From the NCBI GenBank assembly GCA_022885665.1, contig JAGQDJ010000039.1, positions 357,953 to 421,952 of the forward strand: DNA of 64,000 bases, read 5' to 3'. Of this stretch, positions 63,523-64,000 are shown in pieces (position 1 is the first letter of the stretch; every line of letters begins with the position of its first letter). The translations under genes and the position numbers were made by a program. Under the pieces are notes generated by a model. The model searched no databases and was not told where the DNA came from. It worked only from the letters and a program-made list of their open reading frames with translations. The stretch is from Triops longicaudatus (lineage: Eukaryota > Arthropoda > Branchiopoda > Notostraca > Triopsidae).

Positions 63523-64000
63523 ATGAGGTTTGTGAACCTTCCTTTGTGCATTGTGGCGTTGCTTATCACTGTCATCGAAGGTTTGCCACCATGGCACCAG
63601 TCCGCTGTTCAATGGGAGGCACCCAGGAAAGAATGCTTACATCCTTATCCGTAAGTTAACACATTAACCTACATCTAATGAATATTTGCTTTGCAAATTC
63701 GGACCATAAGGCGAACTTTTATGTCCTTAATATGTCGGCTTTTTCGTGCTTTCTGTGTAAAGAGCTCCAGGTTGCTCGGATTCGAAGTGTTACTCAATCG
63801 AAACACAAGGACCGTGTGACGAAGGTCAAATATTTTCCCGTGTTCCGAAAACTATTGACACGGCCATGCTAAGGGATGGCGCTTTGGGTACAAATGCAAG
63901 TAGATTTTGCTCATTCATCCAGTCACACAACAATGCGACTGACGAATCTCAAACCAACTTCGGTTACTGCAAATGGAACGATCCAGATCACCTGTGTTAC
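63523..64000 (+). CDS. Secreted cysteine-containing protein, DUF4789-like, 5' part
   Basis: Exon 1 is 63523-63650 (donor gtaagt) and exon 2 runs from 63763 (acceptor tgtaaag) to the window edge, joined CC|A in frame. The start at 63523 is chosen because it opens a signal peptide (MRFVNLPLCIVALLITVIEG). The mature part has paired cysteines and the block CYSIETQGPCDEGQIF, which resembles the C-Y-x-GTxGPCxxGE pattern I associate with DUF4789 proteins of arthropods. The function of that family is unknown. An upstream acceptor-like tttctttcag at 63452 suggests a 5' UTR exon boundary. The acceptor at 63762 is favoured because the alternative after ctccag at 63770 gives a different frame without the family block. 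The 3' end lies outside the window. Confidence 0.6.

Overview
The window is metazoan nuclear DNA, and the proteins point to an arthropod, probably a crustacean (moderate confidence, with no species call). Genes are split by GT-AG introns. The contactin homologue has the arthropod layout of an N-terminal C-type lectin domain before its Ig and FN3 domains. A DUF4789-type secreted protein, a family I know from arthropods, starts at the right edge. In contactin and clathrin most introns are about 50-400 bp, while the potassium channel genes have introns of 1.3-5 kb.

Left third (1-23 kb), gene-dense. The 3' end of an unrecognised gene (+, ends 1157) converges on a complete Contactin gene (-, 2298-7705, 14 coding exons, 1263 aa, GPI-anchored). 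Clathrin heavy chain follows (-, 9428-16261, 12 coding exons); only its first short coding exon is missing from my reading. Next is a TRMT44-type tRNA uridine 2'-O-methyltransferase (-, 19210-22904, 4 exons, 617 aa).

Middle and right (23-64 kb), gene-poor. Two tandem two-pore-domain potassium (K2P) channel genes lie on the + strand: K2P-A (27151-32869, N-terminus missing) and K2P-B (47066-53403, possibly extending to 53691). Both have a phase-1 intron inside the glycine codon of the first GYG filter, and their first pore modules are clearly paralogous. The rest of this half is AT-rich spacer with small repeats, a 668-base T homopolymer (55935-56602), an unusual interleaved inverted-repeat element (62664-62956) and the first exons of the DUF4789-type gene (63523 to the edge).

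Most interesting points: (1) K2P-B has an in-frame TGA followed by C, then 95 further open codons ending in a PP1-docking-like KKVTF motif and a TAA, a candidate for stop-codon readthrough. (2) K2P-A shows a competing internal donor plus two phase-compatible downstream exons that would replace a 13-residue C-terminus with a 53-residue one. (3) K2P-B lacks the usual polar or acidic residue after both selectivity filters. (4) The repeat near 62.8 kb has the order R-A-R'-A', which a simple foldback element does not explain. The genes are not an operon-like system. The functional theme of the right half is neuronal excitability (two K2P channels), with contactin as a neuronal and glial adhesion molecule on the left.
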